A stretch of 27,422 bases of DNA from RGIG3701 sp017403345 (GCA_017403345.1 JAFQOH010000129.1:1-27422), one strand, 5' to 3'. Positions 16,348 through 24,015 are shown, numbered from the stretch's first letter. The notes: a model not told the origin generated them from the letters alone. Numbers and translations are program-made.

Positions 16348-16996
16348 CCCGTCAAATATCGAGCGGCATCCGCTTCCGCCGTTTTTTCCGAAAGATGCCG
16401 AAATGCTCTTTCTTGGAAGTTTTCCGCCTCCGCGAAACCGGTGGTGCATGGACTTTTTCTATCCGAATCTTCAGAATGATTTCTGGAGGATCATGGGACT
16501 TGTTTTTTTCGGGGATCGCGAGCATTTTCTGACGGCACGGCGCGAGGATGGAAAACGGATCTTTGAGGCGGAAAAAATACGTGCTTTTCTGCGGGAGAAA
16601 AAGATCGCACTTTACGATACTGCCGTCGAGGTGATCCGGAAGAAAGGGAATGCCTCGGACGCTTTTCTTCAGGTCGTCACGCCGTTGGATCTGAAACGTG
16701 TTTTGACGCAGGAAATCCCGCTCTGCAGGACTATTTGCGCAACGGGGGAAAAGGCGGCGGAAACCCTGATCCAGATCATTGCTCCGGAGATTGAAAATGG
16801 GGACCGTTTACCCAAATTGACGATCGGAAAATGCGTTTCGATGCAATATGCAGACAGGACGCTTGAATTGCAGCGTCTTCCTTCCTCTTCACGCGCCTAT
16901 CCGCTTGCCATTGAGAAAAAAGCGGAAATATACCGCGAGATCCTGACGAATATCGTCGCAAAACAGCAAAAAAACACCGATTTTCAGGTTTTTTGA
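16334..16996 (+). CDS. Uracil-DNA glycosylase superfamily protein
   Basis: 220 residues from ATG 16334; an upstream TTG at 16322 is also in frame. The fold signature is visible: MLFLGSFPPPRN (strand 1 and the water-activating/phosphate loop, GSFPP), FFYPNLQNDFWRIMG (the N-D/R-FW base-pocket motif of the MUG/hypoxanthine-DNA-glycosylase-like branch), LYDTAVEVIRKKGNASDAFL, ICATGEKAAETL, and the C-terminal LPSSSRAYP, equivalent to the LPSTSPA DNA-intercalation loop. It therefore likely removes uracil or hypoxanthine from DNA, but the branch is not certain. The start lies 14 bases inside kdsD with no strong SD, which suggests translational coupling. The end runs into A/T-rich sequence with a T8 run (17000-17010) that may terminate transcription. 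Confidence 0.75.
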   Translation: MNDFSPSNIERHPLPPFFPKDAEMLFLGSFPPPRNRWCMDFFYPNLQNDFWRIMGLVFFGDREHFLTARREDGKRIFEAEKIRAFLREKKIALYDTAVEVIRKKGNASDAFLQVVTPLDLKRVLTQEIPLCRTICATGEKAAETLIQIIAPEIENGDRLPKLTIGKCVSMQYADRTLELQRLPSSSRAYPLAIEKKAEIYREILTNIVAKQQKNTDFQVF

Positions 16997-17036
16997 GTTT
17001 TTTTTAAATTTTTTCCAAAAATGCCCTTCCCCCCCC

Positions 17037-17064
17037 TTGACGAAATTTTAGTTTCGTGTATAAT
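17037..17064 (+). promoter_or_regulatory. Strong sigma70-like promoter of the Y RNA/Ro locus
   Basis: TTGACG (17037-17042), 16-base spacer, perfect TATAAT (17059-17064). It is the best -10/-35 pair in the window. The next protein start downstream is about 1050 bases away (18118), so it probably makes a long noncoding transcript that includes or leads to the structured RNAs at 17511-18060. Confidence 0.65.
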
Positions 17065-17510
17065 CCTTTACATAATTGAACGTTGTTGGTTGGCAGTTTT
17101 ATTTGTTTGGCTTTTTGATAGTTTTTTGCATTGGACCTTTGGGTCGTTCGGAATCCCTTTCTTTTGTGTAAGTGGTCGGCATTTACAGAAAGGTTTTTAG
17201 AGATCGGTTCGTTTTACTTTTTCGTTTGGAAATAAGTTGAATTAATAAAACTCGATTTATTCTTCCAATCTGGCATGAATCCAATTTGTGCCCCCTTGCT
17301 TTTCCTGTTTTTTGAATTTTGTAGATCCTTGTGTATCTTCGCTTCAGTTAGGCGGTCCGATGCAGGAATGGTTTATAATTTTTGAAAAATATACACAACA
17401 TAGAGATTTTTGTTTCTGTTTCGGCAGCTATGACTACACTATCCTTGTCGGTTTTCTGAAACAGAAAATATAAACAGGAGGTTCCCCTAAGGTTAGGTGC
17501 ATTTTACTTT
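17065..17510 (+). other. AT-rich untranslated region before the RNA repeats
   Basis: About 445 bases, T-rich, with only tiny open frames (the longest, near 17288, begins with a non-ATG codon and has no SD). TTTGGGTCGTTCGGAATCCC near 17142-17162 is faintly T-arm-like but does not form a proper 5-bp/7-nt arm. I see no confident third copy of the downstream RNA. Confidence 0.4.
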
Positions 17511-17770
17511 GTCTTCTTCTTCGGAAGACCCATCGGCATTTTTGAGCGGCCGCTGACCGCTGTTGCTGTTTTCTGATTCAGCCCGGTACGGCAAAACACG
17601 GGCTGAAAACTGAATTGGAGATTTTGTTGAAGACACGGTGTCGGTCGGCGGTAACGCTGATTTTCAGAGGTTCGACTCCTCTCCCCGTCTTTGCCTTTTG
17701 GCGCTCATGTATGATGGGGGCTGCGCGAACGAGCGCATAAACGAGATTTTGTGATTCACGGTTTCAGCCC
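17511..17770 (+). ncRNA. Y RNA-like structured RNA with tRNA-like module, copy 1
   Basis: A classical T arm is visible: stem AGAGG (17666-17670), loop TTCGACT (17671-17677), stem CCTCT (17678-17682). Before it lies a D-arm-like hairpin TCGGCG-GTAA-CGCTGA (17645-17660) and a tiny hairpin CTGA-TTT-TCAG where an anticodon arm would be. AAGAC (17630-17634) can pair with GTCTT (17687-17691) as an acceptor-like stem. No 7-nt anticodon loop or encoded CCA end is present, so it is a mimic rather than a tRNA. Other helices: GTCTTC/GAAGAC at 17511-17529, TCAGCCCG/CGGGCTGA (17578-17606), GCGCTC/GAGCGC, and GGGCTGAAA (17600-17608) with TTTCAGCCC (17762-17770). Bacterial Y RNAs (YrlA type) combine such a tRNA-like domain with a Ro-binding stem and sit next to the Ro gene, as here. 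RNA ends are estimated. Confidence 0.65.
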
Positions 17771-17804
17771 ATTTTTGAAAATTTGTTTCCTTTTTGACTC
17801 TTTT

Positions 17805-18060
17805 TTCGGAAGACCCCAGCGGCATTTCGAACGGCACCCTGACCGCCGCTGCTGTTTTCTGAGTCAGCCCGGTACGGCAAAACACGGGCTGAAAACTGAA
17901 TTGGAGATTTTGTTGAAGACACGGTGTCGGTCGGCGTAACGCTGATTTTCAGAGGTTCGACTCCTCTCCCCGTCTTTGCCTTTTGGCGCTCATGTATGAT
18001 GGGGGCTGCGCGAACGAGCGCATAAACGAGATTTTGTGATTCACGGTTTCAGCCTATTTG
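17805..18060 (+). ncRNA. Y RNA-like structured RNA with tRNA-like module, copy 2
   Basis: Second tandem copy. From TCAGCCCGG on (17864-18054) it matches copy 1 base for base except one missing G in the D-like loop (TCGGCGTAACGCTGA), which shortens the loop but keeps the stem. The first ~59 bases are diverged, yet form a perfect CAGCGGC/GCCGCTG hairpin (copy 1 has the weaker CATCGGC/GCTGTTG). T arm: AGAGG 17951-17955, TTCGACT 17956-17962, CCTCT 17963-17967; acceptor-like AAGAC 17916-17920 with GTCTT 17972-17976. The closing TTTCAGCC is followed by TATTTGATTTTTTT, a possible termination signal. The Ro-like gene starts 58 bases later. Confidence 0.65.
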
Positions 18061-18117
18061 ATTTTTTTAATTTCAGTTTGACTCCACTTTTCAGAGAGAG
18101 AATCCAGGGAGGTTACC

Positions 18118-19461
18118 ATGACGAAAATTGCACAGAATAGATCCCAGCTCGTGCTTTCCTTTTCGCGGAAACAGAGATCGATCGAACTTCCAGGGCTCGC
18201 GGCCCTTCGGCAGGCGCTCCAGCTAAATCCGGAATCAACGATGATCCGAGTCCTTACGGGAGAAGCTATGGCTAAAGAGCGCGTTCTCGCGACGTGGCTT
18301 TTGATGACGGAAGATCTTTGCGGTGAATTTCGAGAGAGCTGCCTGCAGATCCTGCTTAAGATGCAGCCGGTAGAACAGGTGCTTGAGATGTTCCTCTGGC
18401 TGAAACGGAACCGTATCAACCGGAGTTTTGTGAAGAAGACCGTGCTCCGCTATTTGTGGACGCTTCGGTGGATCGAGGAGCTTGTGACGCGCAAACCGGC
18501 GGTCATTCGTGACATTCTGGAGCACGTCATCGGTCGAAATACGGCACGCGGTGCAGCTGCGGCTCTTTCGCGGGATCCTTCGAACGCTGCGGCGGTTCGG
18601 AAGTTCACCTGCGGATCCATGGCGAATTGGCAGCGTGCGGCAGTGTGCATCCTGGAGCTTTACCATTACCGGAAGAATATGGTGCTTCAGAAAGGTCAGC
18701 ATCGGTTCCAGTATCTGAATTGCCATCAGGAGTTTTACGCGGCCTTTGTGTCATCGGCTCCGGTGCAGAAGACGGTGAAAGTGACGACCCGCGGTGATAT
18801 TTCTGCCGCCCTTGTCCAGCTTTACCGCGGTGCAAAGGGGCAGATGTACGAAGAAGCGGTCGAAAAAGCGGTCCAGAAACTTGCGGTCCGGATCCCGTGC
18901 AGCGATCAGAGGGTCGCAATGGTCCTGGATATTTCCGGCTCGACGAAAGGTACGGGCGAACGTGAGTGGGGCTGTGTGAGTCAGTCGACAGCATTCCGTC
19001 TCCTCATGGAAAAGGTTTGCCGTCTTTCGGTCTTCCAGGTCGGAGGTATGGATGCGGACGGCCGAAGCTCTTTCCCGCCGATCCCGTCTGGAGAAACGGA
19101 CCTTGCTTCTGCGCTCATCGCGGCGCTGGAAAGCCGTCCGGACCAGGTAGTCATCGTTTCCGACGGATTCGAGAACTTCCAGGAAGGCGACTTGGAGTGG
19201 GTCCTCAAATCGCTCCCGGAAGAAATTGCGGCGATCCCCGTCACGTTCATCCACAGCATGTTTACCTCGAAGGACTCGTTGGAAAAACGCCGTCCTGCGA
19301 AGGAACTTCCGGAACTTTACTTCTGGCATGAGCTGGATTTTGTGAACGTGTGCGCGGCACTTTTCGGCAATGCGTCTACGGTTGAAAATGAAAGCGAGCG
19401 TCAGGAAAAGCGCGATCATCTTCGCGGTCTGATCCGAATGGCGCAGGAGATCCGGGCATAG
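18118..19461 (+). CDS. Ro60/TROVE-like protein with C-terminal vWA domain
   Basis: 447 residues behind a good SD (AGGGAGGTTACC). Residues 1-~265 are helical repeats (for example VLATWLLMTEDLCGEF, QVLEMFLWLKRNRINRSF, AAVCILELYHYRKN), consistent with the HEAT-like ring of TROVE proteins but shorter than usual. Residues ~266-420 are a vWA domain with a complete MIDAS: D271-I-S273-G-S275 (MVLDISGSTKG), T327/D328 in SGETDLASAL, and D349 in VIVSDGFEN. Ro60 proteins bind misfolded small RNAs in the ring and Y RNA on its outer surface, and help RNA decay and survival after stress. The duplicated tRNA-like RNA directly upstream supports this identity. Length is below the ~530 residues of Deinococcus Rsr, and the TROVE sequence match by eye is weak, so a different HEAT-vWA family remains possible. 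It is followed by the ARPP-1-like gene on the same strand. Confidence 0.6.
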   Translation: MTKIAQNRSQLVLSFSRKQRSIELPGLAALRQALQLNPESTMIRVLTGEAMAKERVLATWLLMTEDLCGEFRESCLQILLKMQPVEQVLEMFLWLKRNRINRSFVKKTVLRYLWTLRWIEELVTRKPAVIRDILEHVIGRNTARGAAAALSRDPSNAAAVRKFTCGSMANWQRAAVCILELYHYRKNMVLQKGQHRFQYLNCHQEFYAAFVSSAPVQKTVKVTTRGDISAALVQLYRGAKGQMYEEAVEKAVQKLAVRIPCSDQRVAMVLDISGSTKGTGEREWGCVSQSTAFRLLMEKVCRLSVFQVGGMDADGRSSFPPIPSGETDLASALIAALESRPDQVVIVSDGFENFQEGDLEWVLKSLPEEIAAIPVTFIHSMFTSKDSLEKRRPAKELPELYFWHELDFVNVCAALFGNASTVENESERQEKRDHLRGLIRMAQEIRA

Positions 19462-19505
19462 TGTTTTCAAGACGATACGGTACGAAATGCTCGAAATTAA
19501 AAAAG

Positions 19506-19530
19506 GGGAGACGAGTTTTTTTCGTCTCCC
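19506..19530 (+). terminator. Hairpin between the Ro-like and ARPP-1-like genes
   Basis: GGGAGACGA (19506-19514) and TCGTCTCCC (19522-19530) form a perfect 9-bp stem around a T-rich 7-base loop. No T run follows on the plus strand; read on the minus strand the stem is followed by CTTTTTT. It may be an attenuator or processing site that sets different levels for the two genes. Confidence 0.45.
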
Positions 19531-19576
19531 GGTCAAAAAAAGAAAGATGCAAAATTTAACGTGAAAGGAGACATCC

Positions 19577-20587
19577 ATGACGAACTCCAAAGCACTTCAG
19601 AATATCGTAAATTCCAATTCGCTCCTCAGGCCTGCAGAAAGCCTTGGTTTTATCGGCAGCTCGTTCCGATTCGGAGCGGTCCAGAAAGCCGGTCACCTTT
19701 CCGTCCTTCCGATCCTCGGCAGGGACTGCGAAGGGAAGTGGATCTCGCCCTACTCCGGGTTGAAATTTACCGGCGTTCACGGTTACGGCTGTGTCTCGTT
19801 CCACAACGACACGGACGGTACTGCGATCCTCCCCATGCACATGGGATACATTCAGGAGGGCGCACAGAACCACGCTATTTCCGCGGCTGCGCTTCTCGGA
19901 AGCGGGCAGGAACGGCGTTATGAGAATGCCCGATGCGTTCAGGCTGCACAGGGCGGTTACCTCAAGACTGCGGAACAGTGGTTCTTCATTCTGCCGCTGA
20001 AACTCCGTCAGGAAATGCTCGAACGGCGCGCTCAGATCGGCTGCGGTAAAATGTGGGACGCCATCGGCAGACTCGGCAGGCGTTTCGGAAGCAATGGCCG
20101 CGGGCATCTCGACGACACGATCTGCAAGCATCGTGCGGAACTCAACGAATACGGGAAACAGTTCGAACTGCTTCCCGAGCAGGTCGGCGCCATGTTTTTC
20201 CTTGATAAACGCTTGGTCGGCATCGAGATCGGTCCGACGGCGGAATGGTTTGCGGACATCTGGAATTCCCTCATCTGTTTCTGCTACGGCACGGCAGCGT
20301 GGGAACTCGAAAAAGTGTCCCAGACCCAAAACGAGTCCGTCTCCCGCTGCGCTTCTCTGGAAGAAGTCCGGGAAAAGCTCCTGGCTCGCAGAACCGATCG
20401 GACTCAGACGCTTCTGGCGGACATTGAGTCGTGCGACTGGGAAGTGAAAGAGAATGAAGTCGAGGAAAATCTCCTTGACCTTCAGCTCTCGACCCTGAAA
20501 ACGGGTAATTTCTTCGGTCAGACTATCCGTCGGGATGATCAGCAGCTCGTCTATGCTTCGATGTTCCGGCTCGGCCTGGGTGTCTGA
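19577..20587 (+). CDS. ARPP-1 (DUF6569)-like protein
   Basis: 336 residues, SD AAAGGAGA 10 bases before ATG. The central block at about 90-130, MGYIQEGAQNHAISAAALLGSGQERRYENARCVQAAQGGYL, follows the order of the ARPP-1 family core (G-E-x-x-x-G-A-x-QN-R/H, then hydrophobic strand, then the C-V-E-x-G-x-W/Y motif). It is preceded by paired beta strands and followed by a helical region (EMLERRAQIGCGKMWDAIGR) as in that family. ARPP-1 proteins were named for gene neighbourhoods with ADP-ribosylglycohydrolases and rhodanese-phosphatases; a biochemical role is not established. Here it follows the Ro-like gene by 115 bases on the same strand, so a shared role in RNA or NAD-linked metabolism is an inference. 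No signal peptide; predicted cytoplasmic. The QNR of the family is QNH here. Confidence 0.55.
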   Translation: MTNSKALQNIVNSNSLLRPAESLGFIGSSFRFGAVQKAGHLSVLPILGRDCEGKWISPYSGLKFTGVHGYGCVSFHNDTDGTAILPMHMGYIQEGAQNHAISAAALLGSGQERRYENARCVQAAQGGYLKTAEQWFFILPLKLRQEMLERRAQIGCGKMWDAIGRLGRRFGSNGRGHLDDTICKHRAELNEYGKQFELLPEQVGAMFFLDKRLVGIEIGPTAEWFADIWNSLICFCYGTAAWELEKVSQTQNESVSRCASLEEVREKLLARRTDRTQTLLADIESCDWEVKENEVEENLLDLQLSTLKTGNFFGQTIRRDDQQLVYASMFRLGLGV

Positions 20588-21385
20588 CGCATCGAGAAGA
20601 TAGAAAACATAATTCGGAGAAAACTGCATTTGGTTTTCTCGGTCTGGGCTTCCTCGGAAGCCGTTGAGGTTCCATGTTTTGATTACCGGAGTAACGCTCA
20701 CGAGAGAGCGTCCGGCGGATCGGGATCACGCAAAGCACCATTTCTCCGAATTTTTGATCCTATTTTTGGGAAAAAGACAGTTTTACACTGTTTTTTAGGT
20801 TCATCCGGCAATTACGTACCAGTTTACATCAACCACGGAAAGCACAAAGAGACGCAGAGAAAACCAGAGACACAAGATCTTTAACATGAAAGGCACGGAA
20901 AAACGAATCTCGCGAATGCTTTTTAAAATATTAAAAATCTACTTCGTGTGTTTTGTAAAATTCGTGTCTGTGGACAGGTCCTTCCATTCTTTTAAGTGTT
21001 TCTGGGCTGTGTTTTTTCTGTTGATCGGCAGTGTTTTCAATGGCGAACTGGCAGGTTTTTGCGGATGAGCCTTTTTTTGTGTTTTAATTTGACTCTTCTG
21101 GAAAGTGCGTACCGATCAGGTCCGATCTCACCATTGAGAGTGCAGAAGAGACGCAGAAACACACTGAAAAAAAGAAAGAAAAGAGGAAAAAGGCGAACGT
21201 GTTCTGACACGAATTTCACGGAAAATACGAAAAGACACGAAAGGTTTAAAATATTTTTGATGGTCTTTTGGGGGCTTTCGCATCTTTTCGAGTTTTTCGT
21301 GTTTCCTTTCTGGGAGACTTTCTGTGAATTCTTCTGCGGCTTCAGTGGTAAAACTGGCACGCGGTTCCCGGATGGAACTGTTTAT
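20588..21385. other. Gene-poor repeat-rich spacer
   Basis: No convincing gene. It holds an imperfect hairpin just past the ARPP-1-like gene (GAGAAAAC 20617-20624 with GTTTTCTC 20633-20640), a small ACGCTC/GAGCGT hairpin near 20691-20708, and from about 20825 a purine-rich, CACGAA/GACGCAGA-type degenerate repeat. The several 60-160 codon open frames here use atypical Lys/Phe-rich composition and lack SDs. Confidence 0.5.
21180..21250. repeat. Dispersed CACGAA-type intergenic element, copy B
   Basis: Contains GTTCTGACACGAATTTCACG, GAAAATACGAAAAGACACG, matching copy A near 5255-5312 in word order and spacing. A related purine-rich stretch (CCACGGAAAGCACAAAGAG and GACGCAGAGAAAACC) lies at 20831-20870. 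No open frame or known IS ends are associated. Confidence 0.45.
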
Positions 21386-21429
21386 GAGACCTCCAAAACA
21401 CTGACCGGGATGCGTGTTTTGGAGGTCTC
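21386..21429. terminator. Perfect 16-bp inverted repeat downstream of the DUF2341 gene
   Basis: GAGACCTCCAAAACAC (21386-21401) is perfectly repeated in inverse at 21414-21429, with a 12-base loop. It lies 14 bases past the stop codon of the minus-strand gene and separates it from the spacer. There is only a short T run on either strand, so it is a strong hairpin of likely terminator function. Confidence 0.55.
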
Positions 21430-21442
21430 TTTAACGGCACTT

Positions 21443-22489
21443 TTAATCAAGACATTGTGTGCTGAAGATCCACGGCTTGAATGAATTCATGGGCGTGCCG
21501 TCTGCATAAAATTCACCGCTGTATGCCGTGCAGGTCGCGTGCTCGATCGCGTTCCTCTGTTCGTAAAGCAGCCATGCCAGACCGTGGGAAACTTTGGATA
21601 TTCGGCATTCGTCGAAACCAAAACGAGTGGGATAGGTGGAAGATCTTCCAGTTCCGTAGAAGTAGAGACCGTATTTTAGCGTAACGTAACTCGAGCCTGA
21701 ACAGCTCTGCGAAGCTCCGTTTGCGACGAGTCCCTGACAGGTCCCGTAAGTCGTGTCGACTCCGTAGCACGCAAAGTTGTAATGACCCCCTGCCGTCGTG
21801 GTGGAATCCGGCAAGATCGTCGGTGTCTGGTTTCCGCCGCGTAAGGTCACAGCATTTCCTTTTAGCGCGTAATTAAAGTACGAGTCCATAGAACTCATCC
21901 AGAATCCGTACTGCGAGTTGTATGCAATGCAATCCGTCGCCAATAGCGTCATTCCGCCTTCTCTAATGTCCGAGACCGCATCACACAGACGTATGATCGC
22001 GGAATCCTGCGTGTATTGCCCGCCGTTCATCTTGAACTGCATCGCGCGTCCTGTGATGGCATTGGAGACCAGCGAGATGCCGTCCCAAGTGCGTGTTCCT
22101 TCATTCAGTGTCGCCGTGAACGAGCCGACCGATGATCGGATATTTGCGGTGTCTGCGAAATGGTACACGAGGTAATAATCGGCCCAGACCGTGTTCGGAT
22201 CGCTTTGGTTCGTAGTGATCGAACTGTCGCCGTAAAGCATTTTGATCGACGTCGGCGCAGAGGAAGAAAGCGTTGGCATCTGGACCCACCACGCGCCCGA
22301 ACCGGATCCGGCGTCGTACCAGTCCAGTTCAAACGGCAAACGGGTGCCATCCAGTTCAAAGCAGACGTCCCACCCATACGGTGAGAGGATCCGGCTCCTC
22401 ATCCGGTCATTCTGGATACGAACGAGGACTGGGAAATTCGTGAGAGTTTCCGTCGGCGGCTGAAAAGTTACCGTGCGATAGTAATTCAT
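21443..22489 (-). CDS. DUF2341/LamG-like beta-sandwich protein
   Basis: 348 residues from ATG 22489, which has AGGAG eight bases before it; a longer open frame to 22570 has no SD and an unlikely Ser/Arg-rich start. The N-terminal ~100 residues match DUF2341: YYRTVTF, LTNFPVLVRI, GWDVCFELDGTRLPFELDWYD, WWVQMPTLSSSAPTSIKMLYGD. The next part is LamG/concanavalin-like (YLVYHFADT, TGRAMQFKMNGGQYTQD, YGLYFYGTGRSSTYPTRFGFDECRIS as separated pieces), ending in the usual W-x-x-x-x-Y-E closing helix (GLAWLLYEQRNAIEH). DUF2341 proteins are normally secreted or surface proteins that bind glycans; this one has no signal peptide, which may mean a shortened or phage-structural-like version. It is isolated between gene-poor spacers. 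Confidence 0.7.
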   Translation of the reverse strand: MNYYRTVTFQPPTETLTNFPVLVRIQNDRMRSRILSPYGWDVCFELDGTRLPFELDWYDAGSGSGAWWVQMPTLSSSAPTSIKMLYGDSSITTNQSDPNTVWADYYLVYHFADTANIRSSVGSFTATLNEGTRTWDGISLVSNAITGRAMQFKMNGGQYTQDSAIIRLCDAVSDIREGGMTLLATDCIAYNSQYGFWMSSMDSYFNYALKGNAVTLRGGNQTPTILPDSTTTAGGHYNFACYGVDTTYGTCQGLVANGASQSCSGSSYVTLKYGLYFYGTGRSSTYPTRFGFDECRISKVSHGLAWLLYEQRNAIEHATCTAYSGEFYADGTPMNSFKPWIFSTQCLD

Positions 22490-22873
22490 AGCGACTCCTG
22501 AAAAAAGACCGTGAAGACCCCGAAAGCAAGAGAGAAACATCCGCGAGCTTCTGGATCTTCCTGAAATCAAGAAAAAAACATTTCGAATTTTTCAGATGTT
22601 CCAAAACGGAAACCGCATGATCGTTTCCGTATGTTCTGATTATATGCGCAAATCGCGTTTTGTCAAGAAAAAATTTTTTTCAGACCATCCCGAAACGCCG
22701 TTTCACTCGGTATTTTACGGACTAAAAATTTTTTAAAATTTCTGTTTCAACACAAAATATTTTCTTGAAAAACTCACTGTTTCCGCCGATTTTGGGGATC
22801 ACTGCATTGGAAAACAGCGATCTTCAGATCTTCGGAAATTTTTAAAAACTGGAATTTGAATGTGTTTGAACTC
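22490..22873. other. AT-rich divergent spacer, no gene seen
   Basis: Only short chance frames. Runs of A and T (22665-22682, 22730-22750) dominate. A promoter for the minus-strand gene could lie near 22620-22680 but no convincing -35/-10 pair was found. Confidence 0.4.
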
Positions 22874-22901
22874 TTGAAAGATTTTCGATTTTCTGTAAAA
22901 T
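22874..22901 (+). promoter_or_regulatory. Sigma70-like promoter
   Basis: TTGAAA (22874-22879), 16-base spacer, TAAAAT (22896-22901). About 70 bases before the ATG at 22978, which is preceded by GAAAGGAAA. Confidence 0.55.
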
Positions 22902-22977
22902 GAAATGATACTCAGGCTGTTTATCCCAGAAAATGCCTGCCCTTCCCCCTTCCATCCTAATTTGAAAGGAAATTTTC

Positions 22978-24015
22978 ATGAAACGGTGTTTCATACTGTT
23001 CAGTCTTCTGTTTTTCTCGGTCTGTGTACTGAATTTCCATGCAAAAGCGGAATCCGTTCCCGAGCTTTCAGACGCAGTCGCCCAAATGAAAACGCAGATC
23101 GCCTCCCAAACCGCCCCTTCCGGTCCATTCAGCACCGATATCGTCGTGTGCGACCAGTTTCGGCATAAGATCCTCATTCTGAAAGCCGGCGAAGACTGGA
23201 GCAGACCGGGATCTGTCGTTTGGGAATGGTCTCCCGAAATGTCGCCGCAGATCCGGCCGGAACATTACCGCTGGTTCCGCAATCCGGACGAATGCAAACC
23301 CGCACTCGGCACGAGCCATCTGCTCATGACCGCGTCCGGCGGCGGGATCGCACTGATCCGTCTCGCCGACAAGGCGTGCCTTTTCTACTCGCGCATCGAA
23401 GGAAATCCGCACTCGATCGAACTTCTTCCGGACGGAAACATCGTGTCTGTCTCCAGCGGCGGTCTCTTCACGATCTGGGCAGTCCCGGAAGGAAATGACG
23501 CGATCGACGAAAATACGCGCCTCGAACCGAATCCGAAAGGCCGGCAGTATCCGCTCGTCGGCGGGCATGGTGTGGTTTGGGATGACGAGATGCAGATCCT
23601 GTGGGTCCTCGGCTACGATGAACTCGCGGGGTACGAGTACGATTTCAACAAAAAAGACCCCGCACTCTCGAAAGTCTTCTCCATCTCTGTAAACGGAACG
23701 TTCGCCGACGGCGGGCACGATCTTTATCCCGTGCCGGATCAGCGTGCGTTTTTCCTCACCGGACGCGGGATCGGGATCTACGATATCGAGAAAAAAGAAT
23801 TCATTTCGCTCGTCTCCAAAGAAACGCATCCGAAAGGAATGCACAGCGTGAAGAGCGTCTCACAGTCGCCGGAAGGCTTCCTCATCATCCAAAGTCCGAC
23901 CACAAACTACTGGTCTCCCCGGATCCCGTTCTTCAACCAGAAGCTCTCTCCCATCGGAACGCTCCCGGACGGTATGATCTACAAAGCGCGCTGGTGGGTC
24001 GAAAAGTGGAAGTGA
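22978..24015 (+). CDS. Exported DUF6528-like beta-propeller protein
   Basis: 345 residues. The signal peptide covers residues 1-25 (FSLLFFSVCVLNFHAKAE). The remaining sequence is propeller-like with repeated strands: DIVVCDQFRHKILILKAG, SVVWEWSPE, GTSHLLMTASGGGIALIRL, NPHSIELLPDGNIVSVSSGG, HGVVWDDEMQILWVLGYDELAGY, GGHDLYPVPDQRAFFLTG, KGMHSVKSVSQSPEGFLI. The NPHS-x-E-LLPDGN motif is typical of DUF6528 and related propellers found beside carbohydrate-degradation genes. No catalytic residues are evident; a sugar-binding or sensing role outside the cytoplasm is plausible. Single gene with its own promoter and terminator. Confidence 0.7.
   Translation: MKRCFILFSLLFFSVCVLNFHAKAESVPELSDAVAQMKTQIASQTAPSGPFSTDIVVCDQFRHKILILKAGEDWSRPGSVVWEWSPEMSPQIRPEHYRWFRNPDECKPALGTSHLLMTASGGGIALIRLADKACLFYSRIEGNPHSIELLPDGNIVSVSSGGLFTIWAVPEGNDAIDENTRLEPNPKGRQYPLVGGHGVVWDDEMQILWVLGYDELAGYEYDFNKKDPALSKVFSISVNGTFADGGHDLYPVPDQRAFFLTGRGIGIYDIEKKEFISLVSKETHPKGMHSVKSVSQSPEGFLIIQSPTTNYWSPRIPFFNQKLSPIGTLPDGMIYKARWWVEKWK

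Noticed and set aside
17288..17473. 61-codon open frame in the leader
   Set aside because: Non-ATG start, no SD, Cys/Phe-rich composition unlike the neighbours.
17630..17700. A functional tRNA gene (clear T arm)
   Set aside because: The acceptor-like stem has mismatches or bulges, no 7-base anticodon loop exists (only CTGA-TTT-TCAG), and no CCA is encoded. The same element is embedded in a 250-nt duplicated RNA.
17511..18060. tmRNA or mobile-element direct repeats (att sites)
   Set aside because: No tag-peptide frame, no SmpB-type 5' half, and no integrase or cargo between the copies, which are only 35 bases apart.
20886..21484. Small open frames in the repeat-rich spacer
   Set aside because: They overlap degenerate CACGAA-type repeats and a perfect inverted repeat, and none has an SD or recognisable domain.
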